A stretch of 64,000 nt of DNA from positions 12,024,520-12,088,519 of the forward strand of contig NC_054389.1 in NCBI RefSeq assembly GCF_001625195.1, given 5' to 3'. Source of the stretch: Drechmeria coniospora (taxonomy: Eukaryota > Ascomycota > Sordariomycetes > Hypocreales > Ophiocordycipitaceae). The position numbers were made by a program, and so were the translations under genes. The notes under the pieces are model-generated. The model was not told where the DNA came from. It searched no databases and saw nothing but the letters and a program-made list of their open reading frames with translations. This document shows, piece by piece, positions 44,492-53,760 of this stretch; position 1 is the stretch's first letter, and each line of letters opens with the position of its first letter.

Positions 44492-45952
44492 ATGGCGTCG
44501 ACGGACCTCCCGCCGACGCCGACCGGGTACGATACGATGCTCGGCAGCGACGACACTCGCACGGCGGACGGTGAAGAGAAGCCGGACCGTGTTTCCGTGG
44601 ACCCCGCGGAAGGGGTCGTCGAGGGACCGGCGGCGAATGGCCCGAGCAAGGAATCGTCTCGCCCGGACGACGGCCGAGAGCGCGTCCGGCTCGTCAGGGG
44701 CGACGACGGCGCCTTCACCTTTGTCGACGGCTCGCGTCTCGTCAACAACCTGCCCTGGATCGTCGGCTTCATGGAGCTCGCCAACGCCGGCGACTTTGCC
44801 GCCAACGTGTGGAACCAGGTGCCCGTGCCCGTCTACGCCATCGTCTTCATGGCCATCGGCGGCACCGTCGCCGGCATCCTCAGCGTCTTTGCCTTTCGCG
44901 ACGCTCGCCTCTCCTGCAAGAACGTCCGCTTCCTGCGGCGGCAACGGCGGGAGCAGCAGGCCGAGCGCGCCCGCCGCCTGCGGCATGGCCTGTCGACGCT
45001 CGACGTGGACGTCCTCATGGCCGTCACCTTCCGCGAGTTCGGCAGCGAGGTCATCGGCCGCTGGTTCATGGACATTCTCATGGGCTGCGGCGCCGTCCTC
45101 ATCTGCGTCGGCACCTTCATGGCCATCGGCGGCGCCGACCCGGCCGTCTACGAGGCGAGCAACATCCTCTCCGGCTACCTCGGAAACGCACCCATCGCCC
45201 TCTTCGGCCTCGTCAACTCGGCCTGGGCCGCCTACATCTTCGCCAAGGCTCGGGGCCACGTGAGGGCGACGCGCGAAACCCTCAGGGGCTCGGCCGCCGC
45301 GGCCCTCGTCAAGCGTCGCAGCCGCAACGTGCAGGTGTTTTGCGCCGTCAACGGCACGGCCGCCATCCTCGGCGGCCTCGGCTCCATGCTGACGGCCACG
45401 TACTGGTGGGGGTACGTCATCCTGATCCCCGTCATCGTCGCCTCCGTCTTCTGCAACGTCTGGTGGCGACACCGCGTCGGCTACACCCGCTGGCACCCCA
45501 AGCCCGGCGAGTTTCCGGCCCTCGTCCCCGCCGAGCTCGTCGCCGAGCTCGAGTTTGCCGCCCGCGCCGCCGTCGTCGCCCGCGAGCGCGAGAGGTCGCC
45601 GATCGACGAGTTCGTCGCCGACGCCGGCTCGGTCCGCGACGTGCTCGCCTTCCTGCGTCGACACCTCTTCTTCGACGCGTTCTGCCTCCGAGTCGCCTCG
45701 ACGCCCGACCTCTGCGACGCCCTCGGCGGGAAGCATCAGCCCGAGCTGCTCGTCGGCATCGACGAGCTTCTGGCCCTCCCCGAATCGCTTCACCCGACGC
45801 TGCTGGCCACGGCGCACGCCTACGTCGACGAGTTTGGCCGGAAGCAGTTTCAATACCACGAGCGGTACATGGCCGAGCTGCTGGGCACATACTACAGGAT
45901 AGCAGGGAATGTCAATTTCGACGGAAACTCGGACGTCACGGAAAAGCAATGA
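44492..45952 (+). CDS. Multipass integral membrane protein, unknown function
   Basis: Intronless, 486 aa. Residues 1-80 are acidic and hydrophilic. Hydrophobic segments follow at about 108-130 (VPVYAIVFMAIGGTVAGILS), 186-206 (FMDILMGCGAVLICVGTFMA), 222-242 (NAPIALFGLVNSAWAAYIFA), 285-305 and 310-330 (WGYVILIPVIVASVFCNVWW), giving about five transmembrane helices. A soluble C-terminal domain of about 150 residues follows, with an Arg/Glu-rich helix and ALPESLHPTLLATAHAYVDE. The arrangement resembles fungus-specific conserved membrane proteins of unknown role. The +3 and minus frames are also open because of high GC3. Confidence 0.8.
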   Translation: MASTDLPPTPTGYDTMLGSDDTRTADGEEKPDRVSVDPAEGVVEGPAANGPSKESSRPDDGRERVRLVRGDDGAFTFVDGSRLVNNLPWIVGFMELANAGDFAANVWNQVPVPVYAIVFMAIGGTVAGILSVFAFRDARLSCKNVRFLRRQRREQQAERARRLRHGLSTLDVDVLMAVTFREFGSEVIGRWFMDILMGCGAVLICVGTFMAIGGADPAVYEASNILSGYLGNAPIALFGLVNSAWAAYIFAKARGHVRATRETLRGSAAAALVKRRSRNVQVFCAVNGTAAILGGLGSMLTATYWWGYVILIPVIVASVFCNVWWRHRVGYTRWHPKPGEFPALVPAELVAELEFAARAAVVARERERSPIDEFVADAGSVRDVLAFLRRHLFFDAFCLRVASTPDLCDALGGKHQPELLVGIDELLALPESLHPTLLATAHAYVDEFGRKQFQYHERYMAELLGTYYRIAGNVNFDGNSDVTEKQ

Positions 45953-46330
45953 TGCATGAAATAGAGCGCGCGACGGCCTGCAATTTTGCATACATGGATG
46001 GATATGGCATGGCAAATACAAGTGATGACATTGCTCCGTGAATAAACTCGTACGATGAAATGGCGTACGATGAAATGGCATTCCATCTCGGCAGCATCTC
46101 CATCTCGGCAGCATCTCCAATGGGTCGAGTCTCGAATGAAACCATGGTTCATTCCACCTTACCAGCATCCTCACAGTCCCTGCTCGCGCCTGTGGTGCCG
46201 TGGACAGTTTCTGTCGCCTCGTTTTCGGCCTGGGAGAGTCAGCGTCACGGCACCGACGACGGTTCCGTGTGACGTACGGCGGTTCCACGCAAGCAAGCCA
46301 CGACCTTTGCCGTGACCTTGGCCCTTTTCT

Positions 46331-47566
46331 TCAGGCCACGACGGCATCCGGCGGCCGAGGGCCAAAGCTCGCCATCAAGTCCGCCAGCGCCTGCGCTCCG
46401 TTCTCGCCAAAAATGAGCTGGGCGTTGGAAAGGGTCTCCTCGGCGGCCTTTTTCGTGCGGGCAAACATGCGGTTGTCAAAGTCGGCGACGCGGGTCGTCA
46501 GTGCGTCCGAGAAGGAAGCGTCATCGCTCGACGCCCGCCAAGCCCCGGTGATGGCGGCGGCAAGGTCGAGAGCGTCCCACAGGGCGAGGTTGACGCCCTC
46601 GCCCGCCCAGGGCATCATGAGGTGCGCGGCGTCACCGACGAGGGCGACGCCAGCCTTGGCCTCCCACCGATGTCCAACGGGCAGCATGTACAGCGGCTTC
46701 AGGGGCGGCGCGAGGGGGCCCGATAGCTCGACCTCGCCGTCGCAGGCGCTCGCGATCAATTTCTTGTTCAGCTCGCCCCAGCTCGCAAAGAGACTCGGGC
46801 TCGAGAGAAGCAGGTTCTTGAGTTCGGCGAGGGAAAGCTGGCGGGTTTGGTCGGCCCAATGCCGTTCGTCATCGTCGGCGACGGCGACGTACAGAGACAC
46901 CGAGTCGTTGGTGCAGCGGTGGGTGAAGAGGCCCTTGGCGTCGCCGAGGATCATGCAGGAGCCGGGACCGATCATGCTGGTGAGCTCGGGGTGGTTCTCG
47001 GTCACGCGTAGGATGTGCAGCGTGTTGAAGCTAATGCCGCCGTACTGCGGCTTCACGTCCGTCAGCAGCGGCCGCACCTTGGACCAGGCGCCGTCGGCAC
47101 CGACAACGAAGTCGTGCTCCGACGTGCCGTCGGGGCCAAAGTCGAGCCGTATCCGGCCCTCGCGAGTCCTCGTCGCGGCGAGAAGCTTGTGCGCCCAGCG
47201 GACCGCGGCCGGCGGTGTGGCGGAGAGGAGCAGGTGGGCGAGAGAGTTGCGGGCAATCTCGGGTCGGTAGGTGATGCCGCCGTCGTCGCGGTGGACGACG
47301 GTGCCGTCCTTGGCGATGATGACGTCGTCCTCGCCGCAGTCGGCCGTCAGGGGAAGAAAGCGGTCCCAGAGGCCGCAGGCTCGAATGGCGGCGAGGCCCG
47401 ACTCTTGGTGCAGATCGAGCATGCCCGAAGGCGTCGACAGGGCCTCCTCGGTCGGCTTTTGGCGGAGCTCGTAGATGGTAAAGGGAATCCCCTCCTTGTG
47501 CAGCAGAGCCCCGAGACAGAGGCCAGCCGGGCCGGCGCCGACGATGGCTATGCTCGGTCGCGGCAT
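46331..47566 (-). CDS. FAD-dependent monooxygenase (salicylate hydroxylase/TetX-like fold)
   Basis: Single exon, 411 aa from Met at 47566; the frame stays open upstream to 47971 but that part is Ser/Arg low complexity containing a tandem repeat. It opens with a Rossmann dinucleotide-binding motif (IAIVGAGPAGLCLGALL; GAGPAG at 10-15), has the mid-domain DG-type motif (VVGADGAWSKVRP) and the C-terminal FAD-ribityl motif VALVGDAAHLMMPWAGEGVN. This is the PF01494 class A flavoprotein monooxygenase pattern: NAD(P)H-dependent hydroxylation of an aromatic or polycyclic substrate. No biosynthetic partners lie next to it, so the substrate is open. Confidence 0.93.
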   Translation of the reverse strand: MPRPSIAIVGAGPAGLCLGALLHKEGIPFTIYELRQKPTEEALSTPSGMLDLHQESGLAAIRACGLWDRFLPLTADCGEDDVIIAKDGTVVHRDDGGITYRPEIARNSLAHLLLSATPPAAVRWAHKLLAATRTREGRIRLDFGPDGTSEHDFVVGADGAWSKVRPLLTDVKPQYGGISFNTLHILRVTENHPELTSMIGPGSCMILGDAKGLFTHRCTNDSVSLYVAVADDDERHWADQTRQLSLAELKNLLLSSPSLFASWGELNKKLIASACDGEVELSGPLAPPLKPLYMLPVGHRWEAKAGVALVGDAAHLMMPWAGEGVNLALWDALDLAAAITGAWRASSDDASFSDALTTRVADFDNRMFARTKKAAEETLSNAQLIFGENGAQALADLMASFGPRPPDAVVA

Positions 47567-48700
47567 GCTGTACTCGGACGTGTAGGTGCTCGGCGGTGAC
47601 GATGCCGTGATGAGATGCGATGATGGCGAGGGCACAAATGACTGTCTCGAAGAAGAGGCGACGTGTCGTGACTTGTGTGCGTCGTTGCCTGAGGAACGAA
47701 TATCCATCGGAGCGGTCAGACTCGGCACGGCAGAATCGGCATCGCTCACCGCATTGCGTCGATGAGGGCAGGAGCTATCGGGGTGGACGAGCTCCGAGTG
47801 CACCTGCCTCGCGTCGACGAGGGCAGGAGCTCTCGGGGTGAACGAGCTCCGAGTGCACCTGCCTCGCGTCTCTCGGGTACGACGTCTCCGCCTCGGTCCC
47901 GAAGTGGGGGCGCCGGTCACGGCCGCCAAGCCTTGTGCCGCCCCGGCCGCCACTAGCCGATTGCGCTGCAAGTACTCCGTACGGAGTACTCCGTACCAAG
48001 TAAGTACTTTATGTACATACTGTGCTTACTCCGTTGTCGTACTGTACTTTATGTACATTCTGTACTCCGTTCTCGTACTGTACTTGCAGCAATAAGTAAG
48101 TATACTTGGGTTCATACTTACGTAAGCAGCACTTTTGTACAACGAAGTACTTGTACTTACTGTACGGAGTACGGGGAGTACAAGTTCAAGTCCTCCGTAC
48201 TCCGTTCTGCACAGTACGTACTGATAAGTACATAAGTACGTACTCCGTACAATAATGCAAGTACTCAAGTACGTACTCCGTACAGTACAGCAAGTACTCT
48301 GTGGCACCAAACCAGCCACAAAGAATGGGCGGCACAGTCCAATTGGGCTTAGTAATACTAAGTGCTATATGATGCGACATACTCCGTATGTACCATCGGC
48401 CTTGCAATTTCACCTACCCTACAGTAGCTTGGGCGTTCTCCTGCTTGAGGATTGACAACCTCCTGGCACCGGTACTGGATTCGTGCATCGGCGTATCGGC
48501 TGCAAAATGGCATGGTAATACGGTGCATGCATATATCGTGCTCCTCTCGGAGAATCCATCTCGACGAGAGCGGCCGAGATGGTTCGGCCACCAGGAATCA
48601 AGACATGCGAGGTGAGAGATTGTTCGCAGCAATTAGTATATTGCCACCCATGGGGCGAATAATCCGGCCATGGCCCTGGCCTCGCAGATTCTATCTATAT
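47567..48700. repeat. 55-bp duplication and palindrome-rich block
   Basis: A 55-bp unit starting GAGGGCAGGAGCT is repeated at about 47764 and 47819. From 47965 to 48330 the sequence is a dense cluster of TACTCCGTAC / GTACGGAGTA palindromes, including GTACTCCGTACGGAGTACTC. No gene is supported. Confidence 0.75.
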
Positions 48701-49369
48701 GATTTGTGTATTGTGCATGTGTATATACAGGCATAAACAAACGACATGTGTGAAAGAGAGCACCGTTACCCAAGCGAACGACGGTCATTACTCGTCGGAG
48801 AGAATCTATGTACAACGCGAAAGGAAAGGTAAAGGACGGACCCCGTGTTCCATAACATCGTAATCATGCTCATGAGGCGATTAATATTAGTATTATTATT
48901 GCGTGTTTTGTGTATATCTGCCATCGTTCGACGCGTTAGCAAACGTTGACGGCGTGCGCGCGCGAGGGATGGGGGCGAGGTCACCCATACCCATCTTCTA
49001 TCTCTAGGTCGTGCGCGTCACGACGGCCTGTTTTGCCCGTCGATTCATGGGTACTAGAATTTGGAAGAGAGGTGTGTCTCAACGCACGCGGAGACCCGCC
49101 CTCGGCGCATGGTTGGAAACCAATGCTATGGGATCATGGGAAACCTGTCCTGTCGGATCGTTTCAGCCATGTTCTGGTGGATTCGCTGTGGAAATCCCTT
49201 CTAATGGATCATGAAGACCCGGTGTCGCGATGCATCGCTGACGTCATTCGTGGTGTGTGCCTCGTCGAGGGAGGGCTTTGGTGGTACTAATTGTTGCCTC
49301 GTGTAGATGGAGGACGTGAAAGACATTATTATTGCTGCCGCCGGCAACCGCTATGCTTGTTCCATTGTC

Positions 49370-49580
49370 GTATCCATTATGATCCTTGTCGTAACCAATG
49401 TGATCTTTGTCGTATACATTATGATCCTTGTCGTAACCAATGTGATCTTTGTCGTAACCGTTGCGATCTTTGTCGTAACCATTGTGATCCTTGTCGTAAC
49501 CATTATGATCTTTGTCTTGCCAATATGATTGTCGTATGATGGTCTTTGTCGTATCCATTGTGATCTTTGTCGTACCCATT
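49370..49580. repeat. 21-bp minisatellite, about ten copies
   Basis: Units of 21 bp built on TGATCTTTGTCGTAACCAT or TGATCCTTGTCGTAACCAA run in tandem. Because 21 is seven codons, both strands carry regular peptides (a Tyr-Asp-Lys-Asp-His-Asn-Gly repeat on minus). Copies vary at two or three positions; no gene model supports translation. Confidence 0.9.
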
Positions 49581-52500
49581 CGGTCATTATAGCCCTGTCT
49601 CACGTTGGCATTTCGCCTTCTCTCGGCGCCCCCTCCCCCGGCGCCTCCTCGCACGGCACGTCCCGAGGACAACATACCAGACTGGGGCTCCGTCATCACG
49701 AACTAGTTGCTTCGTTTCGTACTAGTTTGTTCATTTGTCGTACCGCCCAGGAATTCCTCTGCTTTGGGTCGGGATATCCATGCGGCGCCCCGAGTACGAA
49801 TGCTGCGATGCGGTCCAAGGTGGGATGCAACGAGGTAGCGTCGATTGATGGATGGCGACGAGGCCCATCGCCCGTCCATGCCTTCCGTCCGTCTTGATGG
49901 AGCGGCATGGAAAGGGCTGGGTCCTTGTCGGTAGAGGTTGTCGGTAGAGGACGTCGGTAGAGGACGTCGTGCCTCTCCGATGCGATTCTTCGACGTAGGT
50001 CGGGGTGGATGCGCTGCAAAGGAGGCTCATAACTGTCGCGGATTGAGGTTTGCGTCCTTGGTACTACGGACGATCATGATGGACATCTGATCGGATGGGG
50101 GAGCAAGTGTCCCAAGAGTCTCTTGACGGGTTGATGGCCTGACGTCTGTCGTCCCGGAGGATAGAGAGGCTCAATATATAGCCGTTCCGTCGTCGAGGAG
50201 AGAAGGTGCGATGGGTGAAGCAACTGCCTAGCTTGGCCCGATGCGTGGGTACCGACGGACGGAAAGCGCAACCCGATGCGTCCGAATGGGTTCCTGCCGT
50301 ATTCGTGGTGGAGCCCGAGTGGGTGGCTAGTTGTGGCTAGTGATGGCTAGTGATGACTAGTCACGACTCCCCCGCACGGCTTGCCTGAGGCTCCCCAATG
50401 ACTCCTCACGACTCCTCACGACTCCTCACGACTCCTCACTTGACAGATCACCCCCCCGATCGCTAGATCCCCAGTGACGAAAGCTTAATGGCGGCGAGAT
50501 GGCGCCGGCGAGATGCCAAGTCGACCTGCCATCGTCGGCGCGAGGGCCAATCTCGATCGATTCCAAGCGCGAGGAAACGTGCGGTGGCGGCCATCGTCTC
50601 ATCGATTTATGCTTTTCTTCCCGCCCACCAAGGAACACTCCCCCTCTCGCACCCGCCCGCGACGACGGCGATGGATGGAAATGTGGGAATCCGCTGCGCG
50701 TGCCATCGACCCAGCAGCCGCCCATTGGCTTCCCCTGGCCTTCTCGGCCCCTGCTCTGCGCCGCCATGTTCATGCGAGCCGGCCTCGTCGCGAGGCAGTG
50801 GCATCACCGACGCTCACAACGCGACCATGATCGGGGGCGAAGGGGGCCGCGCCGGCGCAAAGTGACGAGTCTGACGATCCCCTCAAACCCCACCCTTCCC
50901 CGCCCGTCGCTCCGGCGGACGCCTGCTGGGCCATGACCTGTCGTGGGACGGCGACGACCTGTCGGGGGCGTCAACACCCGGGCCAGTACAGCCGGTGAAT
51001 TAAACTTTGGCAGCGTTGGCCGCCCGGCGCGCGTTGCCTGCTCGCCAGGACCTGTCGTGCCGCCATGACGGTGATCCTGTCATGACGGCACCAGGCGGCA
51101 CGAGGCGGTGCTGCGGGGTGCGTTGCCACGACGCGACCGAGTCTGTCGTCCATGCTCCGCCGCGCCGTCTTGCCACGGGGAGACGATGCGTCGACGGCGC
51201 GCCATGGGCCACGTCCCTCTCCGACGGCAGAGCCTCCGACCAAAGGATCCGGATCATGATGAGGGAAGCGAGTCCATATCGGCCGCATCCGCGGCATCTT
51301 GGCCTCTCCGTCGCCGAGGGCAAGCTCGCGCCTGGCCGCGGCGGAGAGCAAAGGAACCTTTCGTCGGCAAAAGAGAGTTCCGTCGCCAAGGGCCCATCGC
51401 CGAGGTCGTGCACGCGCGCACCCACACGTCGGCCGACCGTCCTATCCAATCTGCGTTACCGGGCACGCAGGCAAGTGCAGGGGCACCAACGGAGCACAAG
51501 TGCCGAGATGCCTCGTCCACGGGAGCCCCATAGTATAGACTCCTTGCAGCCACCGACTGGCATCCTTGCTTACCTGCGCGATAGACATGGTCGAGCTCGG
51601 GCACTGGAAGCATGCCTCGCGCCGAAACTGATTCGCCACCACGGCTCGACGCCTTGAAACGAAGCTCTACACCTCCTTGTGCGTAGCGGCACCTTGACGT
51701 CCGTCTCCGCCGTCTCCGCCCCTCTCCCGACAGACGCGCACCCTAGCCGGTTCGGTTCCAGTTTGCCCTTGGACTTTGCCGAGGAATATGCTTCGACCGC
51801 GCTCGTTGCTACGGGCTCGTTGCTGCCGCCGCTTTCCTGGGCTCGCGCGAACGGCGCAACGACGTCGATCACGTTCCAACTTGCACTGGCGACCCCCCGA
51901 GGGCATCTATCGTTTCGCCGAGTCATGCATATACGGGGGGATCGGTTCAGGGCTCTTCACCCATCTCAAAGTTAAAAGGATAGCCACCGGGTATGTATGA
52001 TTCGGGACAATGTCAAGCTGGAAGAGGATGGCGGTTGGCAATCAGACCACGGCACTCGATTCGGCGCATCTGCTCGCAAAAGCCATGCTTCGAATAATGC
52101 CGCCCAAAAGTACAGGCTAGTGACACTAGAGACCACCGACGGTACGGGCGACCAGTACATGCACAAGTACTAGGTACGTGCTGACCCTGCTCTCAAGTAT
52201 GGCGCATGCACGGCGCCATGCGGCGTTTACATGTACATGTACTGGCATGTGCTCTGTACTGCAAGTACCTGCAAACTCTACCGTACTGTAGTTGTAGTTC
52301 TACAGTAGGTACTTACTACGGAGTACCAAAGACTGAATAGGTACCTAGTAATACTTACTTGTATACCGGGATCATGTACTTAGGTACCTACGTGTAGGTA
52401 CAAGTATGCATGCAAATGCATGTACAGCTACAACTGCAGTTGCTACCGCCAGGCCGGACTATTAGGTATCTACGGAGTAGCGAACGCCGATGTACAAGTC

Positions 52501-52689
52501 AAGTCACCTATGCCAGCCAACCAATAAGTAAACGTACCGGTGGGACGGACCGTCGAAGCATGTACAGAGTACAGTGAGCGCCGGTACTTGGTTGCACTGT
52601 GCAGAACATGCCATCATTCCATTGCAAGCACCGAATACAAGCGAATACAGCACACACAGTACGTGCTTGCGTAAGCGCTCCGTACTCTG

Positions 52690-52920
52690 TACCGTATGAA
52701 TACTGTGCACCGTACGGAGAACTCTGTAGCCGTATGAATACTGTGCACCGTACGGAGTACTCTGTACCGTATGAATACTGTGCACCGTACGGAGTACTCT
52801 GTAGCCGTATGAATACTGTGCACCGTACTCGGGTAGCCGTATGAATACTGTGCACCGTACTCTGTAGCCGTATGAATACTGTGCACCGTACTCTGTACCG
52901 TATGAACACTGTGCTCCGTC
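52690..52920. repeat. 27-37-bp repeats containing the GTACGGAGTACTC palindrome
   Basis: About seven copies of CCGTATGAATACTGTGCACC, followed by CGTACGGAGTACTCTGTA in the longer units; the last units lose the GGAGTA arm and are shorter. A different 15-bp CATCACCACCACG repeat continues at about 52930-52980. Confidence 0.88.
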
Positions 52921-53410
52921 TTCCCATCTTCACCACCACGCATCACCACCGCGCATCACCACCACGCATCACCACCACGCACATCCTCCCACCCAAACTC
53001 AAAACCCCCTGCCTGCATGGCGCAGCTGAGCCCTCGCCTCGATCGCAAGCATCCGTAGAACCTTGGCAACCGCCATTGTCGCGGCTTGGGCGGAAGCGAT
53101 TGGCCAGGTGCCGTTTCGTGAGCAGCTTTCTCTTGGTATAGTGCTCGTTACCACCCCAAGACATGCCCAGGCAACTCTAAACATGCTACCGTTTCCGTCG
53201 ATGAGCAGGGAATTATACGAATATTCACCTACAACAGAACACGCGCGAATGGTCATGTTTGGACCCATGCCGTCCCGCAAACCAGGAACGTCACCATCCT
53301 TGATGCCCCACTCCCCCCGCCGAGACAAAAGCGGTTATAATGAAAATTAAATCTTGTTCATTCCAACCGAGCCAATCACTCACTACGACGCCTGCTCACA
53401 GGTGTTCGAA

Positions 53411-53482
53411 TCTTCCGTAGTATAGTGGTCAGTATGCAAGCTTGTCACGCTTGAGACCCGGGTTCAATTCCCGGCGGGAGAG
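53411..53482 (+). tRNA. tRNA-Asp (GTC)
   Basis: A 72-nt cloverleaf without intron. The acceptor arm TCTTCCG pairs with CGGGAGA (one G-U), followed by the discriminator G. The D-arm contains TAGTGGTCAGTA, the anticodon loop CTTGTCACG has GTC at 53444-53446, and the T-arm is CCGGGTTCAATTCCCGG, carrying the B-box. The A-box TAGTATAGTGG is intact. It decodes GAC/GAT. Confidence 0.96.
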
Positions 53483-53502
53483 ACCGCCAGGATCGCAAGG
53501 TC

Positions 53503-53520
53503 CTACTTTTTTTCATTTTT
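53503..53520 (+). terminator. Pol III T-run terminator of tRNA-Asp
   Basis: Two T-runs (TTTTTTT then TTTTTT) lie about 20 bp after the tRNA 3' end, as expected for RNA polymerase III termination. Confidence 0.7.
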
Positions 53521-53760
53521 TGCTTCTACAAACACGCGACGCAATCGAGATAATAAAGATGCTCGCACTTTGCTTTCACCTTTGAAGCCGCTTGTTGCGG
53601 CACGAGCAAACGCCTAGATGCTACGGAGCTATCCGAGTAAGAAGCCATTTGTGCTCCTGTTCTCTACCATGGCCTATTCCTCCTCATCCACCAAAGTGTA
53701 AATTAAATACATGTCATGTGTGAGTGGGATCGCCGTCTCGTACCACCTAATCATCCATCG

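Larger units (their letters stand above)
48701..53410. other. Long gene-free region with several short repeat arrays
   Basis: No supported gene in 4.7 kb. Besides the arrays listed separately it contains a short GTCGGTAGAG repeat (about 49928-49970), GTGGCTAGTGATGGCTAGTGATG (about 50328-50355), four ACTCCTCACG units (about 50400-50440), and a GTAC-rich segment (52140-52510). ORFs of 100-216 aa in 50400-51960 are GC-driven and overlap on both strands. Confidence 0.5.

Noticed and set aside
44345..46288. 647-codon minus-strand ORF
   Set aside because: It is the antisense of the multipass membrane protein; high GC3 keeps it open. The sense frame has clear transmembrane segments.
51007..51657. 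216-codon plus-strand ORF
   Set aside because: Arg/Ala/Pro-rich with overlapping minus-strand ORFs of similar length; no signature.
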